Origin: Triops longicaudatus
Taxonomy: Eukaryota; Arthropoda; Branchiopoda; Notostraca; Triopsidae
Direction of reading: 5' to 3'
Assembly (NCBI GenBank): GCA_022885665.1
Contig: JAGQDJ010000026.1
Location: 62,001 to 126,000 of the forward strand
Length of the DNA stretch: 64,000 nt
The notes below the pieces were generated by a model. It was given only the letters and a program-made list of their open reading frames with translations. It was not told the origin of the DNA and ran no database searches. Below, one piece after another: positions 1 to 12,830 of the stretch (positions are counted from its first letter, which is position 1; every line of letters begins with the position of its first letter). Position numbers and translations under genes: made by a program.

Positions 1-40
1 AGGGACACGCTACTATGAATTAATCCGATCACTATTTTAG

Positions 41-1210
41 GCATGTTTACAAAGCTGTATACGCTTGCCATCGATCTTCCAAAAATAAGGCAAAACACCC
101 CAAAGTCGCTACCGGAAGAAATACTGACTGCCGTGCAGAGATCAAAGTGTTGATCAAAAAAGTCAACAGAAGTACCATGAGAAATGACAACTTTTTAAAA
201 CGTCCAAAACCACTGGCTGGCGTCATAAAAATTAATTTCACACACAACCACGAAATTCGTTGCGGGGATGCACTGAAACTTCTTAGAGTATCTCCAGAAA
301 CGCGCGAAGCATATGTTAATTATTTTACGCAAGGGTTTTGTCTTGCGGCTGCGCGGCGTGCTCACCAAGCACACCTATTATCAACTGCAGCTGAAAATTT
401 GTCCAATGCTGCTGAAAATCCATGCGAACGAACGGTTCGGCACATCTACCACCTTTGGCAGAAAGTTAACCAAAGCAAAGATACATTGTTTAGTGCTTCC
501 GAAGAGCATAAGTCAACATTACATTGCCAACCGAGCGAGATCTCTGCTACAAAGCTTGAAATTGACTCAGCTGGACTAAGTACTCATGACTCGAACGTCA
601 CGAACGACTTAAGAGCGGCAAAAGGTACTGCTTTCGAATCGGTAAATGGAAACACCTGTGTTTTAACGTACAATCTCGAAACGGATGATAGCGACAACGT
701 GAACATGGTAGACAATAACGAAGTAGTAGAAGACCCGCTTGTTTCGCTCTCAACAGCGGTAAAATGAACCTAAAAATATATTTTAGACGTTATAAATGAC
801 TTCTCTGTATTTCAGGATAAACTGGTGGAGATTAGAGAGCAAATCAAACAAAAATGGATAATATTGGAAAGGCTAATAGACACGATAAAAGAGCGTACTA
901 TAAAGCATGGAGATCTAAAAACAAATGCAGGTAATAAGCGACGCTCCGAAATTACATATTTTCTTAAAAAAAAATTATTAACAGTTATTAAAAAGGCAAC
1001 GAACTATGCTGACATCAATGTTAACCTGAAAAAGAAAAGAAAACGCGTTTTGTGTGATCTTTCTTCTCACCAAATCTTCTCACCAAACTTAAAACCAAAT
1101 CACGAAATATTGCTCTTTCAGGTTTAGCTCGAATGATAGAAGAGTTATCGAAGTCAGCGGAAAACGTAGCAAGCGTAAACAAGTTTCTTCATACGTCCTT
1201 CCGGAGTTGA
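41..1210 (+). CDS. FAR1/MULE-transposase-like protein, 5' end outside window
   Basis: Three exons are visible: 41-758, 816-930 and 1122-1210, joined by GT-AG introns of 57 and 191 bases with matching phases. They give about 306 residues ending at TGA 1208-1210. The first visible base follows a good acceptor (ATTTTAG), so upstream exons lie outside the window. The protein begins with a cysteine/histidine module: a Cys near residue 9, an RNTDC motif and an FTHNHE motif. This is the WRKY-GCM1-like zinc fold of FAR1/Mutator-like (MULE) proteins. The segment around DALKLLRVSPETREAYVNYF resembles arthropod proteins of this group. No DDE catalytic core or SWIM finger is present here. A lysine-rich region and a short C-terminal exon follow. 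It could be a domesticated transposase relative acting as a DNA-binding protein, or a transposon fragment; intact splicing favours the former. AATAAA signals lie at 1358-1363 and 1375-1380. Confidence 0.6.
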
Positions 1211-1628
1211 TCAAACTTCCAACGTCCAAGTGAAGCATCGAAACCAAAAAGTTAGACGTTTTATAAGTTTTAAAAAAGGACAAGCATTGTGAAATTGCGA
1301 CATTGTCCTACTTAATTCGTAAGAACGCTGGACTCCAACCCTGACTCGTTTGTACAAAATAAAGATATTTAATGAATAAATCCTACTAGTTTCCATAACA
1401 AGGTATGATAGTTTATTACAATAACTGGAATCGATACAAATTCCCTGTCACGGCAAAATGAAGACAGGGGGTTTCTTGCACCATCTTGGCGAGAGAAATC
1501 CGCCGTACGGTTACATAAAAAACAGCATGGGACACACTCCTCTCATGACCCACAGCGGCGTCAGACTAGTAACAGCAACGCAATTTAGTATTGCCTAAAG
1601 CTAATACCTATGTACACCACAATTTCTA
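1211..1628. other. convergent 3' ends with polyadenylation signals
   Basis: This gap separates two genes that end facing each other. On the + strand AATAAA occurs at 1358 and 1375, about 150-165 bases after the MULE-like stop. On the - strand AATAAA is formed by TTTATT at 1412-1417, about 210 bases past the ZYG11 stop. The two 3' UTRs probably come close to each other or overlap. No further coding signal was seen. Confidence 0.5.
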
Positions 1629-4600
1629 TCATTGGAACCCTTCTCTCGCTAAGATTTCCAACACGTTTATGCACAAGTCCGTAATAAAAGCTGGGGAGGA
1701 GCTTGATTCAACCAGGTGTCGTAGACAATCATCGCCTTGCTCTCTGCACAGCATCGGACAATACCGCTTAGCTGTTTAAAAGGTTACGAAAGGAAAACTT
1801 AACGCCAAAAATACAAATAAATGCAAAAAAAAAAAAAAAATAATATTAAAATAAAACAGACTTACGATTTTTGCTACAGACATGCTGGATAGCCCACAAA
1901 GCCCATAATTGCACTTCGGGCGCTTCTTGGCACAGCAAAAGATGAAAAAACGGCAGAAACGATCGATATGCCACCATTTCACTCTCAGGTGTGCTCCATG
2001 ATAAAATTGCTACTTTCTACAAAGTCCAATTAGCACTATTAGTTCCTCCGGTTTGTGTCATGTTTGCAAAGCTTACCAATTCACTTAAAATGCTCTGCCG
2101 TTCTACAGTGGTCAGGGTCCATGCTTCAGGCCCGCTACTAGCTAAATGCGCAATAATCCCGGCTGCGAAGTAGCTGACGTCAATTAACTTTGAATGAAGT
2201 AATTTTCTAAAATCGCCAGCAATATTAGAGTTATACCTTTAAAAGGCGTTAAAACTCACCGTAAAACGGCAACAAACTGATCTACCATCAGTCGCGGTCG
2301 CAGGTAACCCACTTCCGCAATATTATTCATGAGACCCAAAATTTTCGTTTCCACTGTCGGCTCGTCTTCAAAGGCTTCTAAAACGTCCAAAAACAACTTC
2401 ATGCCGTTTTCTTCAAGGAAAACCTCGCAGGTTGTCGGGGACTCGTCTAAAGACAGAGAATTAACGGACTTTAGCTTTACTAAACTTTTTTTGTGGGCTA
2501 CCTGTTAGGTTCCACAGTGCACTCAGCGTAAACTTAATGGTGATATCCACGATCCCCAAGTCAGTCTTCGCTTTAACAATAGATAACAGTTTTCTCATAT
2601 ACATCGGGTTGGAGCCCAAAAGCGAGGTCTCCGCTGTGGAAATTTTCGCAGCTACAAATATAATATACTTTTAACAGTTTGTCGTGCTTTTTAACGGAAC
2701 AGGTAGAACTGAAATACTTTTTTTTATATATTACCCAGAATTGAACAAATCGCAGCACTCATGCGTCCCATTGACGGGTCATCGAATTCGCACAGGCAGT
2801 CCATAACCAATCTCGCACACTTATACCGATCAAAAGGTACATCTTGCAAAATGCGATCGCTGCAAAGCGTCAGTAACGTATTCTTTTGCAACTGTAATAT
2901 CAAAACCGAGAAGAGAGAAATATGAATACTAAGATAGCAAAAGACGATGATACATCGCAAAAGCGATGTCGGTCGTCTTTAAAGAAAAACAATAACACAA
3001 AAAGTAACCCATGCAGTCTAAATGCATGAGAGCCGATAACCCCCGCACACCCCTCTCCTCAAAGAAAATGAACTGTGGTTCTAAACAAACATACCTGCAA
3101 TGTTTTTGGGAAATTTTCCATTGCCACCAAAGTCAAGTGAACGACTTCTTTTAAAATGCTCGGGTGAATTTTTTGCCCCAATTCTCCTTTTGTTAAATTG
3201 TATAGACAGGCTGTTGCCGCCATCTGAATCGCGAATTGTTTCGGATGTAGACGCATATTCGCTAGAACGAGCTATACACAAATAGAGAAAAAAAAAATTA
3301 TTTGGAAGTCAAAGATTCCACAATATATGTCAAGGAAACATGTCATGCGAAAACTAATAAAAAAGAACACATACTTTTGAACCTGTCTTACGCTGAAACG
3401 TATGGTCTTTTCAAAACGGATTTGTCAGCATAATTATTCAGTAAGTAAATAATGACCCTTTTCTAGCAAATGTACCCGACAAGAGTACTAGCAAATGTTT
3501 TTTTCATGAAAGGTACTCTAATCAATGGTACTCTAATCAATGCTCTTATATTCGTAGGTGGGTAATGAATTTGAGCACTAATAATAAAGGAATACTTTAT
3601 TAAAGTTTCCAGAAGTGAAAGTGCAAGGTAACAAGAAGTAGTAGGTAATGATTACTACTACTTTTGTTACGCTCTTTTTTCCACGAAAAATAACAATACT
3701 ATAATAAGAATGAAAAGCAATACAAAGGAATGAAACGAAGGAAACAGGGCCGTACCCAGGATTTTGGTTCAGGGGAGTGGGAGGCCCGTACGCATTTTTT
3801 TAAAAACTTTGTTAATCGCCTACGTTTACCATTATAAAGTTAAAATTTCGTGGGTTTAAACCCCTACAAGCCCTCTAGGTACTTGGGTGGAAGGAAATGA
3901 AACGTAATACGTATACACAGTACATTAATAACAAGCAACTAACGCGAGCTATAATTATCGATTGCTAAAAAGGTTCACCAACAAATAGTAAGAAGACAAT
4001 GAATACTGCTTACGGTGAGTTGAATGTAGTGTAAGATAATTTAAGTGCATTAAAGAATGCAGTAAAAAGGATCCCAATAAGAAATCCTTTAAAAGCACAA
4101 TAATGATACTAAAAGACCTGCCGCCAACGTCGTCAAGTACATATGCTAGACACGGTCACAATAGGGGGAAAAAGCCGCAGAATTCATTGCATTTGCAGCA
4201 AGCACTGATTCACTGGGCATTTTTCAAGGGAATGGACCGTACACCGTATACTCGAAAAACCACTTAATCCGAGAAAGCTTATAAAACAGTAGTTTCAGTA
4301 AAAAAAAAATCTAGAAAACAGATAATTAGTACTCAGATTTAAATTATTTTATAACTACCACAGATTAAAAAGATTACAAGTATTTTAAATTTTGATAAGA
4401 AAACGTTGAATTTTTGTTACTTTCTTTAAAATTGGAAATCTTGTTGTATTTTTAACCAATATTGTTTACCTTTCATTAACTTTTGGCATATGTAGGCTGT
4501 ATACGGTTAAATTAGTAACCAGTAAAACCGTGTGCGGATAAGAGGTAGTCTACTGTATCACCTAAATCTACCGCTAACAAGTAGGCCTATACAAGTTCGA

Positions 4601-5856
4601 TCGATCTTCACGAATCAACGCTGCCGTGTATATTTAATTTCCAGGATTTGCAAACTCTGCCTACCTTTAAAACATCAATGCGTGGTTCCCCAAATGCTTG
4701 CGTGTAGCGGAAGAGGTCATAGAGTGACTTTTGAACAAAAGAGGGGCGTTGCTTGTACCGTTTCAGAGCTTCCAGTACTTGTTGCTCCGCGACTGACCCC
4801 GCGACCTACAAACAAAAACAACATTGACCGTAACCTCAATTTTCAGCTAACTATGGTTCGTCTGTCATTTGACACTAGTAAACATACCGCTAAGTTCGAA
4901 TGAAGTCCTCCGTCGTATACAAAATCATAGCCCAGTTCGGAATGCATTAACCCCAAGAAAGACAACTCCCGGTGATGGGCGACAAACTGCTGCAAATCGG
5001 CCAAATTTGCATCCTCCCTACCTGAGATATCCAGGTATTTTAAACGCGGAAGGGCCCCGGAATGCTGCAACAGTTGGCACATCCGGGGAGGAACGGAAAG
5101 AAAGACATGAAAGGGGTCCGTGAAGTCTTTGTCGGTAGAAATGTCCAGATACTCCAAGTTTTCCAGTTCCAGGAGTACATGGTGCACTTCTCCCCGCAGA
5201 TTGCGCAAATTATACAGGGATAAAAAGCGCAATTTGTCCTTGCAGCGTCGCAAGGGCGAAATGTCATGCACAGGAGTGGAAGAAATATCCAAATATTCCA
5301 GGTGGCGCAAATCTTCTACGATTATATCGAGCATATGCTTGTTTAAATCGGTATGACTTATGTTAAGCGCTCGCAGATTTTTGAGTTGGCAAAGTTCGAG
5401 GAGCAGGTCGATGTTGGTGTATTTGGTATCATCTCCTAGACCGCAATTACTGACATTTAAATATTGGAGGTTCTGCACGGTCCATTCGCCCAGACAGCTT
5501 AAGAGCGAGCTGATGGTGATTTTCAGGTTCGTCGCTTCGAGACTGATAATGCGATGGGATTTGAGAACTTTGAGCCCGTGCTTCGTCAGAGAACTGGCGT
5601 TTTGGAGTCTGACGCAACGGAGATTGGTCACAGCAGAATTAAACAAGGAAATGGTCGCGTCGGTTAACTTGCCTTTGAGGGATAAGGTTTCGAGTAATTG
5701 TTCGGCTATATTTGCATGCAAATAAACTTCGCCTTCTTTCAGTATCAACTTGGTCAGTGGATCAAACTCATTCTCCTGCTCATCGTAAAAGGCTTCAATG
5801 TTTTCACATATGTAGTCCGAAACGTATTCTTGTAAACTGAGTGGACTGTCGTACAT
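1629..5856 (-). CDS. ZYG11B: ZYG11-family substrate receptor of a CUL2 ubiquitin ligase
   Basis: Nine exons read right to left: 5856-4888, 4805-4665, 3271-3095, 2891-2735, 2651-2502, 2446-2260, 2173-2077, 2016-1866 and 1771-1629. They sum to 2172 nt, or 723 residues, close to the human protein (about 744). The order is an N-terminal VHL-box-like helix region (residues about 5-50), leucine-rich repeats in exon 1 (about 90-310, with repeated LEYLDIS and LKYLDISGRE motifs), then armadillo-like repeats to the C-terminus. Family landmarks are nearly unchanged: VLEALKRYKQRPSFV, LCSDRILQDVPFDR, LKFTLSALWNLTDESPTTC, GLMNNIAEV, RYFAAGIIAHL and ALWAIQHVCSKN. In animals ZYG11 proteins join CUL2-elongin BC and recognise N-terminal glycine degrons through the ARM repeats. 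The start ATG at 5856 begins the VHL-box region. Its 5' end faces ALKBH7. ZER1 is the nearest alternative, but these motifs fit ZYG11 better. Confidence 0.95.
3272..4664. other. large ZYG11 intron 2 containing a transposon relic
   Basis: This 1.4 kb intron is about twenty times the usual intron length here. It is AT-rich and carries no conserved exon in either strand. It holds a short element with degenerate inverted ends at 3745-3890. A duplicated phrase, tactctaatcaatg, occurs around 3513-3543. Nothing else stands out. Confidence 0.5.
3745..3890. repeat. MITE-like relic with CAGGGCCGTACCCAGG-type ends
   Basis: The left end reads CAGGGCCGTACCCAGG followed by a T/G-rich stretch. The right end reads CCCTCTAGGTACTTGG. 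The reverse complement of the right end keeps the CCAAGTACC.AGAGGG pattern, so the two ends are degenerate inverted repeats about 146 bases apart. Ends of this kind, with G-rich then C-rich flanks, are common in interspersed repeats of many invertebrates. No coding capacity remains. Family assignment is from memory. Confidence 0.4.
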
Positions 5857-6784
5857 TTTTGCGCACTTGGGTACGTCCAGATTTAACTAGAGCGATGACA
5901 TTTTCACACACCTGACACACACGCTGGGAACTGCACATTGTGCGTAAACAGAAAGTTCAAAGGCGGATCTTCTCGAAAAAGGGAGGAGCTGAGTCAGATT
6001 ACGAAAACGGTGATTCGAGCTTCATCCACTAAATTTCCTACAAACACATATTTGATTGCAAAGCCTTAGAAATCAAGGCAAGAACCGAATTTCATGGTTC
6101 TTTAAGATAAGATAAAATAACAAATTTTGTTTCACAACTTCTTTTTCCGTTTTTTCAGTTTTTAGGGGCACGTGGGAGGAGTTAACAGTGTTCGTTGCTT
6201 TGTTACGTAGCATTGCTAAACGCAGCTTTCCTACCCCAACTTGCAGCTGAAATTCGGTTGAACTCGTATTACGATGGGTAAGGCCTGTAACTTCGAGCGC
6301 TAGGCTTGGACTAGATCTCGCTGAACGCTAACTTTAAAGTAGCCTGGAAACCATCAACTAAAATTCCAATATACGTTGTTCCAGGAACAAGTCAGTTTTC
6401 CGCAATGGCATTTTACCATCCAGTTGCGAGTTTTAATCGGATCTTTAGTCTGATCATTTGATAGCGGACACAAATTTGCAGAAAAACGCTGTTTTTGAAA
6501 AGTTCACCTGGACAAAATTCAGGGAACAGACTCTTCGGTTTATTCTAAATACTTTATGTTGAGCGCGTTTTCTTCCCATATTTTGTATTTACCGCACATG
6601 ACTCTGTCTCAATAAACAAGAAAGTCCTCTTTAAAAGGATACTTTGTAACGAGAGGTCAGAAATGTAAGATTTTACGTAGCCGTTTGTGTTTCGCCATTT
6701 ACCTGGCTGCGTGGTTTTGAATGGTTTGTTTTGAAAATAAAGTAATCTTTGAAATACAGTCGGAAGCGCTGTAACCCAACGAAA
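5857..6784. promoter_or_regulatory. divergent promoter region between ZYG11 and ALKBH7
   Basis: The start codons of the two genes face away from each other, 928 bases apart. No ORF with family similarity lies between. The region must contain both promoters and 5' UTRs. I found no unambiguous TATA box, so a dispersed promoter is likely. Confidence 0.45.
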
Positions 6785-7760
6785 ATGAAGGTTTTAGTGA
6801 CGGCCTTCAGCTCCTGTTCAGTAAATATTGAATCAGTTTTTGCAATGGAGAACTTAAATTATTATAAATAATAGCGGCAGGTGAAAGCAATATCATCTCT
6901 TCGGGCTCAAACATTGTACTCACGGTCGTGCGGGCACATTTCGGTCCAGAAATCGGATGTAAGCACTCGAAAATCGGCAGTCGAATTAGTAGATTTCTCC
7001 GACACCATTAAAGAGGACACAAAAGCTATTATTTTCCAAGATTTGCGCGTATACCCCGATTTTGTATCTCCTGAAGAAGAAGCAAACATCTTACAAGAGA
7101 TCGAGCCTTATCTCCAACGTATGCGATATGAATTCGACCATTGGGACGACGTAGAGTATTTTTTTAATATCCTTGAATAAGAAGGATGACATCGTTATTA
7201 GGCCATTCATGGTTTTCGAGAAACAGAACGTTTACGTTGGAACCAACGCAACAAGGAAGTTTTGGGTCGCGTTACCGAAATCGCACTTCCACCGGGCTTA
7301 CCTCCCTTGCAACATGTCCATATCCTGGATTTGGCTCCTACTGGTGTGATCAAGCCGCATATTGATAGCATAAGAGTAATGCTGAAACACACAGAAATAA
7401 GAACTATGTTGATTTTCTTTTCATTAGTTTTGCGGGAATACTATTACCGGTCTCTCGCTTTTGTCTGATAGCGTTCTGCGTCTAGTCCATGAAAAGAACA
7501 AAGATTGGGTCGTCACAGCTCTTTTGCCGCGAAGGTCTCTCTACGTGATGACGTAATCCTCCATTAACGTTAAATTATGTCGTTACATTTAACATTCAAT
7601 TTTTCGGTAAATTTTTAGGAACTCGATACGATACGATTACACCCATGCCATTTTAGAAGACAAGGAGTCATTTTTCAAGGGGACAAAAGTTCCCCGGGGA
7701 CGTCGCATATCCGTAATTTGCAGAAATGCGCCGCCTCCTAGCGATTCGGAATTTCGGTGA
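6785..7760 (+). CDS. ALKBH7: ALKBH7, mitochondrial 2-oxoglutarate/Fe(II) dioxygenase
   Basis: Exons 6785-6820, 6881-7150, 7202-7375, 7428-7552 and 7619-7760 give 248 residues; human ALKBH7 has 221. The second exon has no usable ATG and begins after a CAG acceptor preceded by an in-frame TAG, so I chose the small upstream exon with ATG 6785. It supplies a basic/hydroxyl-rich N-terminus that suits a mitochondrial targeting peptide. The jelly-roll signatures are present: YEFDHWDDAIHGFRETE, iron ligands H155 and D157 in KPHIDS, a third histidine H211 in YDYTH, and the 2-oxoglutarate-binding R231-x5-R237 in RGRRISVICR. ALKBH7 is a mitochondrial matrix protein linked to programmed necrosis and fatty-acid metabolism. 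The gene is convergent with NCKAP1, with 212 bases between the stops. Confidence 0.93.
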
Positions 7761-7972
7761 CGAGGAAGAAGTTCACGAGAAGACTTTTCTAGCCATGTAC
7801 AATTGTCTATTCTTCAAAACATACTAAAGCTACGGGGGATTGCAAGCTCCAAGAGTAGAAAACGAGTGATATCGTGGACTAAGTAGACGAACGGGAAGTG
7901 CAAAAAATGAAATGCGACCAGTCGGCTTGTAATACTTTGAAAAATATGAAAGTAATCATTAAGAAAAAAAAT

Positions 7973-10900
7973 CTAACTCTTGACGTTCTCGGGTATGTAA
8001 ACTGCCTGGTAAGCCTTTCTTAGCAAAGCATACGGAAAACACGATTCCAGTAAATCCATGGTTAAATACGGCGATTCTTGAACAATCTAATGAAGACAAA
8101 ACGTTACCAACATCGTTTGGGTCATTTCAAGCTAAAATTTGTTACCAAGTCTAAGAGGAGGTAAATGGGCTCACGATTTTTCACCGCTTCCTTGTCCGTT
8201 TCTTGACCCAAGCGCAACAAACTAGAGGAAGCCAAGGCTAGGAACTCCTTCAACCGTTCTTCCGTGTCACCCCGGCCAGCCAGGGCGAACAAAGCGCAAA
8301 AAATGCTGTTGACAGCAGGTGCTAAACAGTGCGAATTGTTGGCATGACCTTCTAAAGCGGCACGATAGATAGATGATTCACTGCGAGCTAAACGAGGCAA
8401 CGCGACGGCCACGAAAACTAGCAGTAAACATGCCAGCAAATGATCGTCATCTCCAGCTTCTGTATTAAAAAATATAGTATTAAGCCCCAATATCTTTAAT
8501 AGAAACGCAACCTCGGCTTACCATTTTTCTGCATTTTGAGAGCAGCTAACAAAACTGGGTCAACACGGCAAGACAAACCGCATGCCGAAGCCATCTCATT
8601 AACCAGCTAAAAATAAAACAAAAGAAGAATACGAATATAAGTCACAGCCATTTCCACACTAAAGAAGGTAAATGAAAACTAAAGTGGGTAGTGTCTATTT
8701 GAGAAAGTTAACGCGATTTACGAGAGAGTCGGCATCTTCTGCTGCGACTTGGTGACGAAAGTCCAAGATGGAATTCAACAGGAAGGGAATTCGTTCTTTG
8801 AGCACGTCATTCAAAGCATCTTGAGCTAGTTTCTTAAACCCCAGAATAACGCCAATTATAGTCATACGCTGGAGAACATTGTCGACATCTGAAAATAAAA
8901 ATACAGTTTCACAATATATGAAATATGACATCGCGCAGCTGACATACGCTGAAGCCTTTTAAAGAGTTCTTTCATGTTTTCCGGCTTATCAAAGTTTGTC
9001 CGCAAAGCCACCAGAACATCTTTGTTGGCAACCACCAATTTCTGCAAACGAGACACACAAATTCTATGAGAAACCGAGCCTCTTCAATCTGTAAACGTCA
9101 CCGCTAAAATTAACACAAATATAGAATAATGAACAACACGTGCAATTATGAATAATATAAAAGTCGGAAACTAAAGATGAATACAGAATTACTAAATTGT
9201 ATGCAGAAAAGATCCCATTTTAAAGATAACAATTGATTCTGTCAGAATCAGTTAAGAATGTTTAAATAAAACGTACTTTAAGTTCCAAAACTTGGCTGGC
9301 AATGTGCCACATCAGCGTTTCGTGCAACAATCGCATGCCATAGGGTCCAATCAATTCCGCCAATGCTCGTAATTCCGTAACATCTGAATATTCTTCAGCA
9401 CTGAACGGTATCGCTCCTTCGCTTGTGAAGCTCACAAATGCCCTTTGTGCTGGTGAGTAACAAATATGTCCAGCGCTCACGCGTCTTAATAATACCTCCG
9501 AATACCTATAGAAACGAGAATGATCGTTGACATACAGTATTTAAATAATTTTTTACACATACCAAGTAATATACAAGGAAGTAATTGTTTTCTCCCCATT
9601 AGAATCTGCCTGCTGAGTCTGTTGCAGCAAAACGTTGTTAAATATACGGGTGATATCTACTTGGACTGAAAGCAAGAATTTCGTGACGCAAGATATAAGA
9701 AAAAAAACTTCCATTTTACCATAATTTTCGACTGTTTGTAAAACGTTCATGTAGGCGCGTATGCTCGTCAGTAATTCGGAGGGTTTAGCGATTTCCCCAG
9801 TATCAGGGTTGTACATCACCATTCCCACGACTGCCCTAGCAAACCGCGATTCCAAGTGCTGGTGCAAGTATTCGCGTGGCGCGAAGGTATACTCCCATAC
9901 TGTAATACTTGGGCAGTAATTGATGGCGAAGCTCAGTTCAGTCAAAGCCATATGAAGCTTATCCATCCTAACGAAATAAAAGTTGTTTATAACAGCTTCA
10001 TGTTCATCTCAATGTTCGGACTTACGTAGTTAATTCTTCTCTACTTTTCCGGTAGCTTTCCATACCGGGTTTATCAGCCTCTGTAATAACTTTCTTATTT
10101 TTATCCCTCTTTTTTTTGTTCACTACATGAGGGATTAAGGATGCCGAATGTTTTGGTAAAAGCTAAATGAAAAAGATAATATTTTAATTAAAAAAAAATG
10201 CGAAATGTGGCTTACTTTGTCACTTAAGGTGCAATGCTCATCGCAAATGGTGGTAATAATGTTCTTTGCCTCTTTGGCCATTTCTTCCAAATAGACATTG
10301 ACAACTGATAAACTTCTTTCTCTTATGTGATGACGCTTTAGTAAGAATAAAGGGTTAAAAATAGATATTTCTTCAACGTTAATAAGTTTTATTGATTTTT
10401 ACTTCTTCTGGGCAGAGCTCGTGGCAAGCGGAAGCAAAATGACCACAAATTAAAGGAAAAGCTATGATGAAGCGATTCTGGGCAGGAAATTCCAAGCACA
10501 TGTGGAACTGATCGTCAAAGATTTTGTTGTAGAAGCAGAATAAGGATAAATCTGACGAGTCAACAAGCATTTCGTCCAATCCGTCCACCATTCTCGTATG
10601 AAAAATGAGCGTGTTCATTAACGTAGCCAATTCACGATGTTCGGTCAAAATTAACTGGGATTTGCTCACGCTCGTATAAGCTTGGAGTCGGAACCAGTCT
10701 AGCCTCAAGCCCCGGAAATCAAACAATTCTCCGTCTTCCACTGAAACCGCACGTACGAGCGAAATACAGTGTTTTAAATAACGGCAAAACTCGATTATTT
10801 CTTTTCTTTTAGTAGTTTACCTTGCTTTACACTTAATCCTGATATGGAATTACAAAAGGATGACAGAATCACGCTTTCGTCTTCAGGTAAAGCTTCCAAA

Positions 10901-12830
10901 GGTTGCAAAAGGTGGTTCAGTGAAACAGCATCGTAACCAGACAAGTACTGTACATAGTAACGTTGAATCACTTGATTGTATTTCCGGACCAGGGCTGGAA
11001 AATATGAGATATTGATAAAAAAAAAGATCAAATAACATTGAATTGCCAAAATTTTCACCTCTAAGCTCTTCTATGTGGAACAAAAGCTCAGGTAACTGCC
11101 TATCGACTAAATCTTCAGCTGTCTTGGTCTTCCCTTGCCTTGGCGGTGGATTTTCATGGTGCCTTAGAATCCAGTTAATTTCATCGCGCGCAAAACACAA
11201 TCCCATGAAGACAAACAAAGCCTGTGTGCAAAAAGTTACATTTTATGACTGCTACTGTAACATAATTCATTATAGATATTTTCTCCAAATTAATTACTTT
11301 AGGTCCTAATAGGCCAGGTTGGTCCGTTAGGATGAGTCCAAGTTCTTTTAACGCCGATCGTAAAAACTTCCTTCGGTCTCGGTGAACCAAACCGCTAAAT
11401 TGGAATAATATTACTGAAAGTGATCAAAGATAACACTGAAGAAGCTTACGCAGATTGGATAGCATTATTATAGCAATCTTTCACTTCAGTAACGCGCTTA
11501 TTGTAGCCTTTAATAGTCTCAAAGAACGTTTGAATATACGCATGGATGTATAAAACTTCGTCTCGGAATAAAGGCAAGACCCACGATGATTGCAGAGCAC
11601 TTGTCCAAAGTTGTGTAGCTCCAGCTTGGGTTAAGAACTGGTGGCATAGGCTAAATCCAACTGCAGAAAAGAGCAAAGAGATTAGAACAGGAAAAAAAAA
11701 AACAACTATGAAGTTTATTCGAATAAGCACGAAAAGTAGATGTCAGCACGAATAGAAGATTGTTTACTTATAATCCAGCGTTCAAAGGAATCCAGACTCA
11801 GATATTCGCAAGGCATAGTGTCAGTTTGTGCAGGGTTTAACATTTGGTTCTGATTGGCAGTCAAACTAAGCATTTGAGCGGATCTATGTAGCGTCAAACA
11901 TACGAATTACGGATCGAAATTAGTTAATGAATCATAAAAAAATACCTCCAATTGGCAGCGGATAAATTGCGACGTAAATAAACTTGTTGTAACGACAACA
12001 ATGCAGAAACTAGGAGTTTGGAATGCGGGACGAATTCCTCGCTAAGCTTCTTCAGCGGAGGATCGTAATCCATGATCATCTGGCCCAGGCGGGGGAAACT
12101 TACGTCACTAAAAATTTCTCTCACATTAATAAGCTTGTTTTATTTTAAAGTTCTTAATAAATTCAAACCTGTGATTGTGTGTCATTTCATGGGCAACGTT
12201 AAAAAGGCCTAATACGGCCTTCCGGTCTTCCACTCGCGACAACAAGATCATTAAGACAACGTAAGTCGCAACAAGATCCAAATAGCCTTTAGTCAAGTCG
12301 AAATTTAATGTCTGAAAGAATAATAATAAATCAGGATGGAAAGGTCAGTCGTGGTTAAGAATTTACCAAATCCATATGAACTTGACACGCGTCCATTGTC
12401 GTCAGAAGTTCGCAGATTTTGTCTTTGAGATCAAGCAGATCCACGAATGTATAATAGTAGAGTGACAGTGATTTCATTACATCACTTTTGAGCGGCTGCA
12501 ATGGTTGAAGCTAACAAGACTTGGTTAATGAACCTAACTTTGATGATTAAGTTGACTTACTCCTTTGATGTCAATGTTAGGGAACCGTCGGATGACAAAT
12601 TTAATGGACGATTCCAAATTCTTGTCCGAAAGAAACGACGGTTTGGATTTGGCATCTCCGCAAGCCTATAAATAAGATTTGAATAGCGCCGGTTTGTCAA
12701 CGCGCATTAGCAAATGTGTGCAAACCTTTTTGATGTTGTAGATTCGAGTCAGCATGCCTACCGCACGGTCATTCAAGATTGTTAATTTCTCTGCCAGTTT
12801 TAACTGGCTAGGAATCGGCGTTCGCGCCAT
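7973..12830 (-). CDS. NCKAP1: NCKAP1/Hem, WAVE regulatory complex subunit
   Basis: I traced 21 exons, right to left: 12830-12726, 12665-12561, 12510-12367, 12311-12169, 12107-11946, 11883-11768, 11660-11450, 11394-11298, 11221-11059, 10994-10821, 10740-10403, 10335-10216, 10162-10026, 9967-9720, 9665-9563, 9505-9277, 9041-8948, 8888-8713, 8606-8522, 8459-8146 and 8086-7973. They sum to 3378 nt, or 1125 residues; human NCKAP1 has 1128. Near-identical blocks include LAEKLTILNDRAVGMLTR, MLNPAQTDTMPCEYLSLD, RRKFLRSALKELG, LDWFRLQAYTSVSKS and RLKEFLALASSSLLRLGQETDK. NCKAP1 pairs with CYFIP in the WAVE complex, which passes Rac1 signals to Arp2/3-driven actin assembly at the plasma membrane. It is a helical-repeat scaffold without catalytic residues. 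The donor of the 8888 exon is uncertain: GTTAAC after 8713 fits the family length, while GTAAAT after 8722 is a better consensus. Confidence 0.96.

Noticed and set aside
4869..5725. Open frames on the + strand across ZYG11 exon 1
   Set aside because: They are shadows of a conserved leucine-rich-repeat exon on the other strand and have no similarity of their own.
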